Source of the DNA: JAQVXR01 sp050945755
GTDB taxonomy: Bacteria; Bacillota; Dehalobacteriia; Dehalobacteriales; Dehalobacteriaceae
Assembly: GCA_050945755.1 (NCBI GenBank)
Contig: JBMNTN010000005.1
Coordinates: 3,829 to 67,828, forward strand
Length of the DNA: 64,000 bases
Direction of reading: 5' to 3'
Shown here: positions 34,272-44,030 of the stretch, piece by piece
Position numbering within the stretch: the first letter of the stretch is position 1
How the letters are laid out: each line of letters begins with the position of its first letter
The notes under the pieces: generated by a model
Database searches by the model: none
Told to the model about the DNA's origin: nothing
Seen by the model: only the letters and a program-made list of their open reading frames with translations
Made by a program: the position numbers and the translations under genes

Positions 34272-35984
34272 TTACTTTCTGATAGTATTAAAAAACAGGT
34301 CTGTCTTTTCCAGACAGGTTGCATCGATGAGGCCCTGATCGGTAATTTTCAGCTCAGGAATAACCGGTAAGGATAAAAATGACATGGTCATAAAGGGAGA
34401 TGGAAGGGTACAGCCTGTTTCTTTTGCTGCTTGAAGCAAGCGTTCATATTGCTTAGCGACAGTAAAAACGTTTTCTTGGGACATTAATCCTGCTACCGGG
34501 AGTGCCAGAGATGCCAATATTTTTCCTTCCCGGACAACCGCCAGTCCCCCGCGCATATCGGCTATTTTTTGGGCAGCCAGTTCCATATCTTTTGCGTCTT
34601 TTCCCACCAGAATAATATTATGGCTATCATGGGCTACTGATGAAGCAAGAACCCCTTTTTGGATGCCAAAACCTTTTACCAGGCCAAGAGCGACATGCCC
34701 GCTTTTCCCATGACGCTCTACCACCGCAATCAGAGCAATGTCTCGCTCGGAAGCGATATCATCCGTTAGAATGCAGTTACTTTTTGTAATTATTTGATCC
34801 GGCAGCAATTCAATTACCCGTACATATTTTTTGTTGTTGGGAATGTTTAATATAAACTTGTTTTTTAAGTTTGGCAGATGGACAGTATCTAATATTGAAG
34901 AATCGTTATTATCAGGGGGAGAAAGTGCAATATGTTGATCGGAGGCGACCAGCCTCCCTTTTTTATATACTTTTTTCACATTAAACTCAGTGAGGTTGTC
35001 AACAACCACCAGATCAGCTTGGTAACCGGGCGCAATAGCCCCAAGCTTGGCTAAGCGGTAATGGCGGGCTGTGTTGATAGTAGCCATTCTTATTGCAGTG
35101 ACCGGGTCAAGGCCGGCAGCCACTGCTTTTTTTAAGATATAATTTATTGAACCTTCTCTAATTAGGTCATCAGGGTGGCGGTCATCGGAACAAAAAGAAA
35201 AATAAGGCCAATTACGTTCATTAATCACTGGGAGTAATGCCATGAGATTTTTTGCCGCAGACCCTTCGCGGACCAGGATGTGCATTCCTAAGCCTAATTT
35301 TTCTTGCGCCTCTTTCGGGGTGGTGCATTCATGGTCGCTACTAATTCCTACCCCGCAATAAGCATTGAGATTTTTCCCCGCAAGACATGGGGCGTGTCCG
35401 TCAATCAACCGGTTTTGATGACATGTTATCCGGATTTTCTCCAATACATCTTCGTTCTGAAAAATTACTCCGGGGAAATTCATCATTTCTGCCAACCCTA
35501 AGGATTGGGGATAAAGACGAAAGGCCTCTGCAATCTTATTTGCATCCAGGCAGGCCCCGGAGGTTTCTAAATCAGTAGCAGGAACACATGAAGGAATCAT
35601 CAAAAAAATATCTAAAGGCAGATCCCGGGAAGCGTTAACCAGATAATCGAGGCCTGCTAAACCCGCGACATTAACAATTTCATGAGGGTCGGCAATAACT
35701 GTTGTGATTCCGTGGGGGATGACAGCAGCGGCGAAATTAGCAGGGGTAAGCAGGGAACTTTCAATATGAATGTGGGCATCGATTAGCCCGGGAAGAAGAT
35801 ATCTCCCCTTGAGATCTATTACCTCTTCCCCCTTGGTATAAGGGCCTAATCCGGCAACAGTACTGCCGGCGATAGCAACACTGGTCGTTACTATCTCCCC
35901 GGAAAAGACATTAACTACTTGAGCATTTTTTATCAAGAGACTTGCCGGTATTTCCCCACAGGCTGTATCAATAACTTTTTTCAT
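34272..35984 (-). CDS. ade: Adenine deaminase
   Basis: Deaminates adenine to hypoxanthine in purine salvage. The 570-residue protein belongs to the amidohydrolase superfamily. The HIHIES metal motif is at about residues 71-76 and VAHDSHNI near 459 is typical of the AdeC/Ade family. GAIAPGYQADLVVVD lies in between. AAAAGGAAT lies before the ATG on the minus strand. It follows the pyruvate-kinase-C-like gene on the same strand after about 50 bases and probably shares its transcript. Confidence 0.95.
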   Translation of the reverse strand: MKKVIDTACGEIPASLLIKNAQVVNVFSGEIVTTSVAIAGSTVAGLGPYTKGEEVIDLKGRYLLPGLIDAHIHIESSLLTPANFAAAVIPHGITTVIADPHEIVNVAGLAGLDYLVNASRDLPLDIFLMIPSCVPATDLETSGACLDANKIAEAFRLYPQSLGLAEMMNFPGVIFQNEDVLEKIRITCHQNRLIDGHAPCLAGKNLNAYCGVGISSDHECTTPKEAQEKLGLGMHILVREGSAAKNLMALLPVINERNWPYFSFCSDDRHPDDLIREGSINYILKKAVAAGLDPVTAIRMATINTARHYRLAKLGAIAPGYQADLVVVDNLTEFNVKKVYKKGRLVASDQHIALSPPDNNDSSILDTVHLPNLKNKFILNIPNNKKYVRVIELLPDQIITKSNCILTDDIASERDIALIAVVERHGKSGHVALGLVKGFGIQKGVLASSVAHDSHNIILVGKDAKDMELAAQKIADMRGGLAVVREGKILASLALPVAGLMSQENVFTVAKQYERLLQAAKETGCTLPSPFMTMSFLSLPVIPELKITDQGLIDATCLEKTDLFFNTIRK

Positions 35985-36009
35985 TATTTATATTCCTTTT
36001 CGCCGTCTC

Positions 36010-36031
36010 AGCACACCGGTGTTGGTGTGCT
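36010..36031. other. Hairpin between the two minus-strand genes
   Basis: AGCACACC and GGTGTGCT form an 8-bp stem with a six-base loop. On the plus strand it is followed by a T-rich run; on the minus strand, the direction of the flanking genes, it is not. It may modulate ade expression. Confidence 0.4.
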
Positions 36032-36037
36032 TTTCTT

Positions 36038-36586
36038 TTAATGTCCACGTGGCATACAGAGGATTTCTTTGATATTGGTATCAAATATATAAGCAGAATG
36101 TGCCGGTGTGAGAACCATGGCAGTATCAGCACCAACACCTGTACCGCCTACGGCAACAATCTCTTCTCCATAAGGAATCAATCCGGCATCTAATGCCATA
36201 ACGGCCACTTCAACACAAACCTTCATTCCTTGACCAAACATTCTTAAGGTGCTGGCAATTATTTCTGCCGGGTAAACTCCTTGGAACTTAAAACGTAAGG
36301 CTCTATCTACGCCAGCCAGCAGGTGGGTGGTGGTGAGGACTTTTATTCCTGCTTCCTCTAGTTCTTCACGGATATTTTTTGGCATTTCATCTTCTCCTGG
36401 TTTATTAAAACCTACCTGATGGGTAACGCAAACCACGTTCAAACCGGAGGAAGCAAGTTTTAATGCTGTTTCACCGGAACAGGAAGCCACCACAAGGTGT
36501 TTGATGCCCAACTCTTTTGCTCTTTCAACGGCAATGTTTAATGTGGAATCGGTGTTGGCTTTTCCTTTCTTAACAAAGTACTGCAT
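36038..36586 (-). CDS. Pyruvate kinase C-terminal-domain-like protein
   Basis: A 182-residue stand-alone protein resembling the alpha/beta C-terminal domain of pyruvate kinase, known from several archaea and clostridia. TLNIAVERAKELGIKHLVVAS and CSGETALKLAS are the domain's start, and VGGTGVGADTAMVL is the glycine-rich later segment that may bind a ligand phosphate. It has no catalytic barrel of pyruvate kinase. The function is unknown. AAGGAG precedes the start. It lies upstream of ade on the same strand and diverges from the FBP aldolase/phosphatase gene, a possible hint to central carbon metabolism. Confidence 0.8.
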   Translation of the reverse strand: MQYFVKKGKANTDSTLNIAVERAKELGIKHLVVASCSGETALKLASSGLNVVCVTHQVGFNKPGEDEMPKNIREELEEAGIKVLTTTHLLAGVDRALRFKFQGVYPAEIIASTLRMFGQGMKVCVEVAVMALDAGLIPYGEEIVAVGGTGVGADTAMVLTPAHSAYIFDTNIKEILCMPRGH

Positions 36587-36933
36587 AATCCATTCTCCTT
36601 TTTTATAGTGATCAGTTTTAAAGCCTTTTATTTATGGGTTAATGCTAAAACGCACTTGGATGAAGTAAAACCGTACTTGCGACTAAAAAGTGTTATTTTA
36701 AACTCATCAAACAATATTATATGCTATTTTTTAGATGAATGTTAACACTAGTTTACCAGATTTTCGGGAATAAGTCATGTGGCTTGGATTTATCGCATAT
36801 AATAATATAACCGAAAAATAGCTACTATATTTGCTGAAAAAGGAGGTTATTGTATAACACATATAGAACCATGATACATATAGTATAGCATAATTATATA
36901 TTTCGCCTATAAGGGGAGGGTTAACAGTTTATC
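36587..36933. other. Divergent intergenic region
   Basis: About 350 AT-rich bases between the divergent pyruvate-kinase-C-like and FBP aldolase/phosphatase genes. Promoters for both should lie here. No riboswitch, tRNA or small gene was recognised; AGGAGG at 36842 has no supported frame after it. Confidence 0.5.
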
Positions 36934-38022
36934 ATGGGAGAGAAAATTACATTAAGCGTAATCAAGGCTGATGTAGGAGGGTTTGTTGGGCATTCTACGG
37001 TACATCCGGAACTTCTCGAGAAGGCCAATCAGGTGCTGGGAGAAAATGATACGCTAATTGACTTTTTTGTGGGAACGGTTGGAGACGATATCAACTTAAT
37101 TATGACACACAAAAAAGGTGTGGACAGTGAGGAAATTCATAGGTTGGCTTGGGACACTTTTCTTGCTTGCACTGAGGTAGCTAAACAATTGAAACTATAT
37201 GGTGCCGGGCAGGATCTTTTGGCAGATGCTTTTTCGGGAAATGTGAAAGGAATGGGGCCTGGAGTTGCCGAAATGGAATTTGAAGAAAGAGCATCTGAAC
37301 CAATTTGTATTTTTATGGCGGATAAAACAGAACCCGGTGCCTGGAATTTACCGCTCTATAAGATTTTTGCCGACCCGTTTAATACCATTGGTCTTGTTAT
37401 TGATCCGAAGATGCATGACGGCTTTAAGTTTGAGGTTCAAGATTTAATGAAGAACAAAAAAGTAGTCTTTGACTGTCCGGAAGAGCTTTATGATATGCTT
37501 ATTTTTATTGGGGCACCAGGGCACTACTGTATTAAGAACATATATACCAAATCGGGAGAGATTGCGGCTACTTCCACCACACAGCGTCTTAATCTTATGG
37601 CCGGTCGTTATGTGGGGAAAGATGATCCGGTGTGTATCGTCCGGTGTCAGAGTGGACTCCCGGCAGTGGGAGAGGTATTGGAGCCTTTTGCTCAGCCACA
37701 TTTAGTTGCGGGTTGGATGAGAGGGAGCCATATGGGTCCTTTAATGCCGGTAAGCATGAAAAATGCTGTACCAAGCCGTTTTGACGGACCGCCTAGGGTT
37801 GTAGGGTTAGGTTTTCAACTGGCCGAAGGCAGATTAGTAGGCCCGCAGGACTTTTTTGCCGATGTTGGTTTTGATAAAGCACGGGAAATTGCCAATGATG
37901 TGGCCAACTATATCCGGCGCATGGGACCCTTTGAACCTCACAGGTTAGGCCTTGAAGAGATGGAATATACCTCCATGCCGGAAGTTATGATAAAATTGAA
38001 AGATCGTTTTCGCGACATATAG
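36934..38022 (+). CDS. Fructose-1,6-bisphosphate aldolase/phosphatase
   Basis: Bifunctional gluconeogenic enzyme of the archaeal type V FBPase family. It joins dihydroxyacetone phosphate and glyceraldehyde 3-phosphate and removes the 1-phosphate to give fructose 6-phosphate. The 362-residue length matches the family. It opens with TLSVIKADVGGFVGH, the metal and substrate region, and has DAFSGNVKGMGPGVAEMEF near 98-116, plus PSRFDGPPRVVGLGFQ. It is irreversible in the anabolic direction, which fits a bacterium that grows on C1 compounds. GGGGAGGG lies 13 bases before the ATG. It ends in TAG. Confidence 0.95.
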   Translation: MGEKITLSVIKADVGGFVGHSTVHPELLEKANQVLGENDTLIDFFVGTVGDDINLIMTHKKGVDSEEIHRLAWDTFLACTEVAKQLKLYGAGQDLLADAFSGNVKGMGPGVAEMEFEERASEPICIFMADKTEPGAWNLPLYKIFADPFNTIGLVIDPKMHDGFKFEVQDLMKNKKVVFDCPEELYDMLIFIGAPGHYCIKNIYTKSGEIAATSTTQRLNLMAGRYVGKDDPVCIVRCQSGLPAVGEVLEPFAQPHLVAGWMRGSHMGPLMPVSMKNAVPSRFDGPPRVVGLGFQLAEGRLVGPQDFFADVGFDKAREIANDVANYIRRMGPFEPHRLGLEEMEYTSMPEVMIKLKDRFRDI

Positions 38023-38056
38023 AACTATTAAGGTAAAATAATTAAGTCTTCGTTTT

Positions 38057-38090
38057 AAAGCGTAGCCTAAATGCTGCGCTTTCTCTATTT
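38057..38090 (+). terminator. Terminator-like hairpin after FBP aldolase/phosphatase
   Basis: AAAGCGTAGC at 38057-38066 and GCTGCGCTTT at 38073-38082 form a 10-bp stem with one U-G pair, followed by a T-rich tail. Confidence 0.6.
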
Positions 38091-38267
38091 ACAGGGCTTC
38101 GAAAACCGTCACACCGAAGGCAAAAAATCATATAATGCTTACATATATTTATATTGAATTTTTCAAATGATTGTGTTGTAATAATGGTGTTATATTTCAA
38201 TTACCCAGGAACAATTGTTGATTATGTAAGATCCTTAAAGCGGCAGATATGGTTATGTTTTATTATA

Positions 38268-38296
38268 TTGTATAAAGATGAAATCAATGGTATAAT
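38268..38296 (+). promoter_or_regulatory. Sigma-A type promoter for the GNAT gene
   Basis: TTGTAT at 38268-38273 and TATAAT at 38291-38296 are separated by exactly 17 bases. It ends 40 bases before the acetyltransferase start. The rest of 38091-38267 is AT-rich with no supported gene. Confidence 0.7.
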
Positions 38297-38335
38297 TTTA
38301 CGCATTATTATTTTTGGCAAGAAGGTTGGAATACG

Positions 38336-38821
38336 ATGATTTACCGCAAGGCAAAGATGGCAGATGTGGAAACCATCCATGGGCTAATTAATAATTATGC
38401 CCGGTTAGGTTTGATGTTGGCAAGGTCACGCAGCTCATTGTATGAGTGCTTGAGAGAGTATACTGTAGTGGAAGAAAATAGCCAGGTGATAGGTGTTGGT
38501 GGTTTGCACATTTTATGGGCGGACTTGGCAGAAATACGTTCTCTTGCCATTGCTTCGGAATATGCAAAAATGGGAATAGGAAAACGGTTGGTAGGTTTTT
38601 TGGAAGAAGAGGCAAATGAGCTGGGTATTCCCAAATTATTTGCTTTAACCTACCAACCGGATTTTTTTGCTAAATGCGGCTTTACAGAGATATCCAATAA
38701 AGAGCTGCCTCCAAAGGTATGGAAAGAGTGTATCAATTGTCCAAAGTTTCCAGACTGTGATGAGTTTGCAATGGTAAAAATTTTAGATGCTTCAAATAAT
38801 TATTCCCGCATGTTTAAATAA
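38336..38821 (+). CDS. argA: GNAT acetyltransferase, short ArgA-like N-acetylglutamate synthase
   Basis: A 161-residue GNAT protein resembling the short clostridial-type N-acetylglutamate synthase, which acetylates glutamate at the start of arginine synthesis. EIRSLAIASEYAKMGIGKRLV holds the acetyl-CoA P-loop (about residues 64-84). The FFAKCGF segment and the Cys-rich CINCPKFPDCDE near 137-148 are typical of this ArgA group. In most acetyl-cycling bacteria ArgJ can supply acetylglutamate, so this would be the anaplerotic source. It is not next to the other arg genes. A general N-acetyltransferase is an alternative. Confidence 0.78.
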   Translation: MIYRKAKMADVETIHGLINNYARLGLMLARSRSSLYECLREYTVVEENSQVIGVGGLHILWADLAEIRSLAIASEYAKMGIGKRLVGFLEEEANELGIPKLFALTYQPDFFAKCGFTEISNKELPPKVWKECINCPKFPDCDEFAMVKILDASNNYSRMFK

Positions 38822-39182
38822 CCGACACTATTCTTTTTTGATAAACAAACTTATTGTTAGAGCAAATTTCTTTTGATCAACCTGACAAATGCATCTATGT
38901 GTTCTTTGGCACAAGCATTTGCTTTTAATGAGCAGGTGCTCAGGAAGGAACTGGTGAAAAGAGCTTTAAATGCTTTGAGTACAGAAGTTTCCGGACCTAT
39001 GCAGTTTGAATAATAATCTAACTAATTATTTAAGCACGGTTTGGCCGTGCTTTTTTTCTTTTTTAGGTTCAGCCTGTTGTGACAAAGGATTTGCTTAAAA
39101 AGTGTTGAATTTTTACCGGGAACAATATTATTTCAATAGTCGTCTAAAAAATAAGCTGTGATTTTGATTGGGGGACCAAAAA
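38822..39182. other. Intergenic region with terminator
   Basis: About 360 bases. A 38-codon open stretch at 38897-39013 has a protein-like composition but no ribosome site or known family and may be a gene remnant. The terminator at 39027 follows. The rest shows no feature except GGGGGA at 39169-39174 before the next start. Confidence 0.5.
39027..39060 (+). terminator. Terminator
   Basis: AAGCACGG and CCGTGCTT form an 8-bp stem with a TTTGG loop, followed by a long T-rich run. Confidence 0.8.
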
Positions 39183-42100
39183 GTGAGGAAGAATCCGAAA
39201 ATACCGGTTATCGCACTGGTTCTTTGTGCCTTAGTCGGGATGGTTGCCTTGTACTTCAAAGGAGGACAGCAGGTTGTTGACTTAACCAGTGCCCAGGCGG
39301 CAGAGATTGAGCTGGAACCTACCCAGGCCGACAGTGCTGGAGTAGATCCAAATTCCCGGTTTCTATTAAAGTCTTCAGTATCCCTGGATGAAGAAATGGT
39401 GGCAAATAATCTTTCCATTGAGCCACAGGTAAATTTCCATGTGGAAGACGGTGCTGATGAAGAATTTTTGATTGTTCCAGAAGATACTCTTGAGGCCAAT
39501 CAAGTTTATAAGTTTTCTTTATCCCTAAGTAAGGAGCATTCTCTTAAGTGGGCTTTTCAAACAAAAGGACAGTTTAAAGTTACCGGTACCCTTCCCAGGG
39601 ATCAATCGACTGGGGTACCCATTAATACCGGGATAGAGGTATCTTTTAGCCACCTGAACTTTGCCGACCCTACGGGTTATTTTGAAATCAGTCCCAAAGT
39701 AAAGGGCCGATTTGAAATACATAAAAAGACAGCGGTTTTTATTCCGGAAAGCCTGCAACCAAGTACCGTATATACGGTAAGAGTTAAAAAAGGTCTGAAG
39801 CTGCCTGGCAGTTCCCAAACATTGGAGGAAGATTTTGTTTTTCAATTTGAAACACAGGACCCCGACCAGAATAAGGTTGACTACAGCCTTGATGTATTTG
39901 ACCGGACCTTGGAATTTACCACCTCCTCCAGTCCGGTTATTCCCCTTGGATTTTATCATTCCCGGGGGAGGGATGAGCTGCCAGATATCGGAGTGAAAAT
40001 TTTCCGCTATAAAAATACCCAGGAATACATTGGGAAATTGCAGGAAAGAGAAAAGATACCTCTTTGGGCTTACTCCAGCCGGAGAGACTATCTCGAAGAT
40101 ACCTCACAACTGGAAGAGATCAGTAGTTTCTCTACCGATCTCAAGCGATTTAACTATGATACATTTGTTGAATTTCCACAACCACTACCGGCAGGTTTCT
40201 ACTTAGCAGAAATATCTTGTAAGGATATCCGCCGTCAGGTTTGGTTCCAAGTGACTGATTTGGCTGTTTATGCCGTTCAGGGGGAGAACCAAGCCCTGGT
40301 TTGGGTTCATGATTTAGTAAACGGCTCGATAGTTCCCGGAGCAGTAATTACCAAATACAGAGCCGGAGTGTCTGCCGTGACAGATGAAAACGGGCTTGCC
40401 CGGCTGGCAGGGACGGCACAAATTGGGGACAGCAGTTATTTTATTGTCAGTAATGATAAAAGAGAATCGGTTGTTGCTTTAATGCCTGAGTACTATATTT
40501 ATCAGGGACGGAGTGGGATGGGCTATTCATCCCGGGACTATTGGAAATATCTTTATTTGGACAGGGGACTTTATCAACCGGACGATACCATCTGTTATTG
40601 GGGTCTGGTTAAACCCCGGGAACAGGAAAACACTCTACCCGAGCGAATAACAGTTTCGATAACGAAATGGGAAGGGTGGCAGGATAGTATTACCCTGAAA
40701 AGTGAGCAGGTAACCTTAGATAGTTTTACCTTTTCCGGGAGAATCCAGCTGCCAAATTTAGTTCCGGGATACTATACGATGGTTGTTGCTTCTCAAGGAG
40801 AGACCATTGTCCAGCAGGGGTTTGAAGTACAAAGGTATGAAAAACCCGCGTACCGTTTGAAGGCCGAGCCGGACCGGAAGGCTGTGCTGGCCGGAAAGAC
40901 AATGAAGTTTACTGTTTCTGCAGTTTGTTTTGAAGATACTCCGGTACCTAATGTTTTGCTGAATTACAGCTTGGATCAAGCCGGGCAGATTACCACAGAT
41001 TCAAAGGGCCAGGCAGAGCTGACCTTTACCCCGAAATATTCCCGGCAGTTTTATTCTGTAAGCCACCGCTATCTTTACCTGCATACCTCCATGCCGGAGT
41101 GCGGTGAAATTAGCGGCGGGACTCCGGTGATTGTTTTAAATAATGATATGGAAATTGAAACCAAAGGGGAAATTGTTTCTGACACCGGTGAAGTAGAAAT
41201 CCAATTAAAAAAGTTGTCAGTGGATAAGGTGAACCGAGGGGAAAAAGAAGCGTGGGAGAAAGATGCTTTTGTCTCCGGACCGGCGGCGCACCGTTCTGTC
41301 CGGGTGTCTGTATTGCGCCGGGAGTGGGATAAAATTAACGATGGTGAATACTATGATTTCATCAATAAACGGGTAGAGCAGAGGTTCCGTTACGAGGAAC
41401 GTCGGGTTCCCGTGACGGAAGGCCAGGTAACTACTGATAACAATGGGAAAGCAGTTTTTAAATTTGGGGCGGATCCAAAAGCATCATATTTTGTTGAGTT
41501 AAAATCCTATGACTATAAAGGGGATGAGGTTGTCCGAGAGATGTACCTTTCCGGGAACTCCTTTTTCCGGGATGAAGAATACCCCTGGTATTACTTATCC
41601 GGTGATAAGGCGGGAGCTTATGATACGGCCAAGTACGCTCCCGGAGAAAGAGTAAAGTTGAGAATGAAAAACAACGAAACCTTTGTTCCCAACCGGGAAG
41701 CGAGTTTTCTCTTTATTACAGGTCGCAAGGGGATTTTAGATAGTACTGTCCAGGATGAAGGGATTTTTCACACTGTTTTTCAGACGGAGCATATCCCTAA
41801 TTTTTGGGTAAGGGGAGTTTACTTTGACGGTAGATTCTATCATGAGACACCGGACAATTTAGTTGCTTTTGACGAAACGAAAAAAGCCCTTAATGTGAAA
41901 ATAACAACTGACCGGTCAGAGTATCGCCCGAAGGATAAAGTTAATGTCTCAGTGGAAGTGAGGGATAATCAAGGTAGACCTATTCAAAGTAAAGTTAATT
42001 TAAGCTTGGTGGATGAAGCCCTTTTTGCCCTGAGGGATCAACAAGCCGAGTTGTTGCAGACTCTATATGGCGATTATATAGACAGCGGGATACTGATCAG

Positions 42101-44030
42101 TGCCGCTACCCATGAGGAATTAGGCAGGCCCGGCCTTGGTGGTGCGGAAAAGGGTGGCGAGGGAGGATCGGAACGAAGCGATTTTAAGGACACAGCCTTT
42201 TTTACCACAATAACTACCGGGGCAAATGGGAAGGGAGAAGTATCATTAGAGCTTCCCGACAATCTGACCTCCTGGAGGCTAACTTATCATGCTATTACCC
42301 AGGATTTACAAGCTACCAGCGATACCGTTCAGGTCAAAGTCACGCTGCCGTTTTTTGTTGATGTTGTGTTAAACGAAAAATACTTGGCAGGGGACCGGCC
42401 TGAAGTGTTTATCCGTTCTCTTGGCAAAAGCCTGACAAAAGGGGCGAAAGTTAAGTATAATGTGGTTTTAACCGGTGGAGAAGAAGAATATAGGAAAACA
42501 GTGGAGGGGGAAGCTTATCAAACTGTTCAGGTGCCACTTCCGGTATTGGAAACAGGCAGTTACCGGCTCTCCTGTACCGGGCGCACAGCTGATGGTCTGG
42601 AAGATACAATTACCCTACCTGTGGAGGCAGTTAATACTTTTATGACTCAGGAGAAAACCGATTTCCATCTTCTTAAACCGGATACAAAAATAAAAGGAGG
42701 AGAGGATTCTCTTACTACGCTGACATTTTCACATTATGAGGGTACCCAGTACCTGCATATGCTTTATTCCTTAGCGGGAATTGAAGGGAGTAGGCTGGAA
42801 CAAAAATTGGCCGGTTCTTTGGCAGGCGAAATGATAAAAGAGTACTTTCCTGATACCGACTGGATCAACATTAAAGAGGCCCCAGACTTATTAAGTTATC
42901 AAACTCCGGAAGGCGGTGTATCAATTCTTCCTTATGCCGGGCCCGACTTGGCGTTAAGTGCTAAAGTGGCGGCTTTGTGTCCGGAAGAATTTGACCGGAC
43001 ATCTTTGACAGCATATTTTTATCAGATTTTAAATGATCCCAAAGAGTCGGGAGAACGGGGGGCTATTTCCTTATTAGGTTTGGCGGCATTAGGAGAGCCG
43101 GTATTGGGAGAAATCTCCCTGGCAGCAGGAGGGGAAAACCTTGGGGTCAATGAAAAGCTGTATTTGATGCTGGCTCAATTGGTATTGGGGAATGAACAAC
43201 CTGCCCAAAAAACATTTAAAGAGCTTGTACAAAAGTATGGTGAGGATATTGGTAACTCCCTGCGCATTAATACCGGAAAAGACGCAGATGATATTGTCGA
43301 GGCGACAGCATTAGCCGCCTGGGCAGCAGGGATTCTGGGTTTGCCGGAGCATAACAAACTTCAACAATATGTTATGGAAAATCAAGGCCGAGATGTATTG
43401 ACATACCTTGAAGAGTTAGCTGTCCTTAAGGAGAGCCTGCCCAAACTTCCGAAAGGAGAAGTAAGTTTTTCCTATAATGCCGGAGACAGATCAGAAACTG
43501 TCAGTTTAAAAGCAGGTGAAACATATACTTTGGTGTGTTCGCCTGAGCAGTTGTCTGAACTCAAGTTTACCAAAATAAATGGTAAAATTGGGGTGGCAGT
43601 CCGCTTCCGAGGAGGTTTTGAAGCACCGGTTGAAGGTAGTATTGACGGGGTGGGGCTTAAGAGAACATACCAGGTGTTAGGAAAAGAAACCCGGGAATTT
43701 AGTACCGGCGACCTTGTGATGGTAAGTATTAATTATAAGTTTGGGGAGAAGGCTCCTCAGGGCTTCTACCGGATTACGGACTATCTCCCTGCGGGGTTAA
43801 AAATTCTTCAACGTCCCTATCAGGCAGGTCTGGATCGACAGGGTTTAGGCCGGCCGGTAGAGGTTGATGGTCAAAAAGCAGTGTTTTTAACAACTGATAA
43901 AGGCGCTTTCCATTATTATGCCCGGGTGGTGAGCGGAGGCAGTTTTACTGGGGAAAATGCCTTTATCCAACATACTGCCAGTGGAAAAATTTATGGAATT
44001 ACACCTAGGGATACGGTGGTGATTAAATGA
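39183..44030 (+). CDS. Alpha-2-macroglobulin-like surface protein without thioester cysteine
   Basis: A 1615-residue extracytoplasmic protein. An N-terminal membrane anchor lies at about 7-25. Ig-like (Big_5-type) beta domains follow at about 125-220. MG-type domains follow, including the macroglobulin segment SEYRPKDKVNVSVEV (about 920) and the A2M domain LPDNLTSWRLTYHA (about 1025). A helical thioester-like domain follows from about 1195, then C-terminal beta domains. Bacterial A2Ms trap proteases with a C-x-E-Q thioester. Here the matching site reads GSRLEQ at residues 1202-1207, so the cysteine is replaced and no thioester can form. GTG at 39183 has GGGGGA eight bases before; an in-frame TTG at 39168 is less likely. 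The stop overlaps the next start (ATGA). Confidence 0.87.
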   Translation: MRKNPKIPVIALVLCALVGMVALYFKGGQQVVDLTSAQAAEIELEPTQADSAGVDPNSRFLLKSSVSLDEEMVANNLSIEPQVNFHVEDGADEEFLIVPEDTLEANQVYKFSLSLSKEHSLKWAFQTKGQFKVTGTLPRDQSTGVPINTGIEVSFSHLNFADPTGYFEISPKVKGRFEIHKKTAVFIPESLQPSTVYTVRVKKGLKLPGSSQTLEEDFVFQFETQDPDQNKVDYSLDVFDRTLEFTTSSSPVIPLGFYHSRGRDELPDIGVKIFRYKNTQEYIGKLQEREKIPLWAYSSRRDYLEDTSQLEEISSFSTDLKRFNYDTFVEFPQPLPAGFYLAEISCKDIRRQVWFQVTDLAVYAVQGENQALVWVHDLVNGSIVPGAVITKYRAGVSAVTDENGLARLAGTAQIGDSSYFIVSNDKRESVVALMPEYYIYQGRSGMGYSSRDYWKYLYLDRGLYQPDDTICYWGLVKPREQENTLPERITVSITKWEGWQDSITLKSEQVTLDSFTFSGRIQLPNLVPGYYTMVVASQGETIVQQGFEVQRYEKPAYRLKAEPDRKAVLAGKTMKFTVSAVCFEDTPVPNVLLNYSLDQAGQITTDSKGQAELTFTPKYSRQFYSVSHRYLYLHTSMPECGEISGGTPVIVLNNDMEIETKGEIVSDTGEVEIQLKKLSVDKVNRGEKEAWEKDAFVSGPAAHRSVRVSVLRREWDKINDGEYYDFINKRVEQRFRYEERRVPVTEGQVTTDNNGKAVFKFGADPKASYFVELKSYDYKGDEVVREMYLSGNSFFRDEEYPWYYLSGDKAGAYDTAKYAPGERVKLRMKNNETFVPNREASFLFITGRKGILDSTVQDEGIFHTVFQTEHIPNFWVRGVYFDGRFYHETPDNLVAFDETKKALNVKITTDRSEYRPKDKVNVSVEVRDNQGRPIQSKVNLSLVDEALFALRDQQAELLQTLYGDYIDSGILISAATHEELGRPGLGGAEKGGEGGSERSDFKDTAFFTTITTGANGKGEVSLELPDNLTSWRLTYHAITQDLQATSDTVQVKVTLPFFVDVVLNEKYLAGDRPEVFIRSLGKSLTKGAKVKYNVVLTGGEEEYRKTVEGEAYQTVQVPLPVLETGSYRLSCTGRTADGLEDTITLPVEAVNTFMTQEKTDFHLLKPDTKIKGGEDSLTTLTFSHYEGTQYLHMLYSLAGIEGSRLEQKLAGSLAGEMIKEYFPDTDWINIKEAPDLLSYQTPEGGVSILPYAGPDLALSAKVAALCPEEFDRTSLTAYFYQILNDPKESGERGAISLLGLAALGEPVLGEISLAAGGENLGVNEKLYLMLAQLVLGNEQPAQKTFKELVQKYGEDIGNSLRINTGKDADDIVEATALAAWAAGILGLPEHNKLQQYVMENQGRDVLTYLEELAVLKESLPKLPKGEVSFSYNAGDRSETVSLKAGETYTLVCSPEQLSELKFTKINGKIGVAVRFRGGFEAPVEGSIDGVGLKRTYQVLGKETREFSTGDLVMVSINYKFGEKAPQGFYRITDYLPAGLKILQRPYQAGLDRQGLGRPVEVDGQKAVFLTTDKGAFHYYARVVSGGSFTGENAFIQHTASGKIYGITPRDTVVIK

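Noticed and set aside
36587..36933. Purine riboswitch for adenine deaminase
   Set aside because: ade is downstream of another gene on its strand, and no purine aptamer core was recognised in this region.
38154..38339. 60-codon frame before the GNAT gene
   Set aside because: Overlaps the promoter and start of the GNAT gene, hydrophobic AT-driven composition, no ribosome site.
38897..39013. 38-codon stretch before the A2M gene
   Set aside because: Protein-like but without ribosome site or family; may be a remnant and is only mentioned in the intergenic entry.
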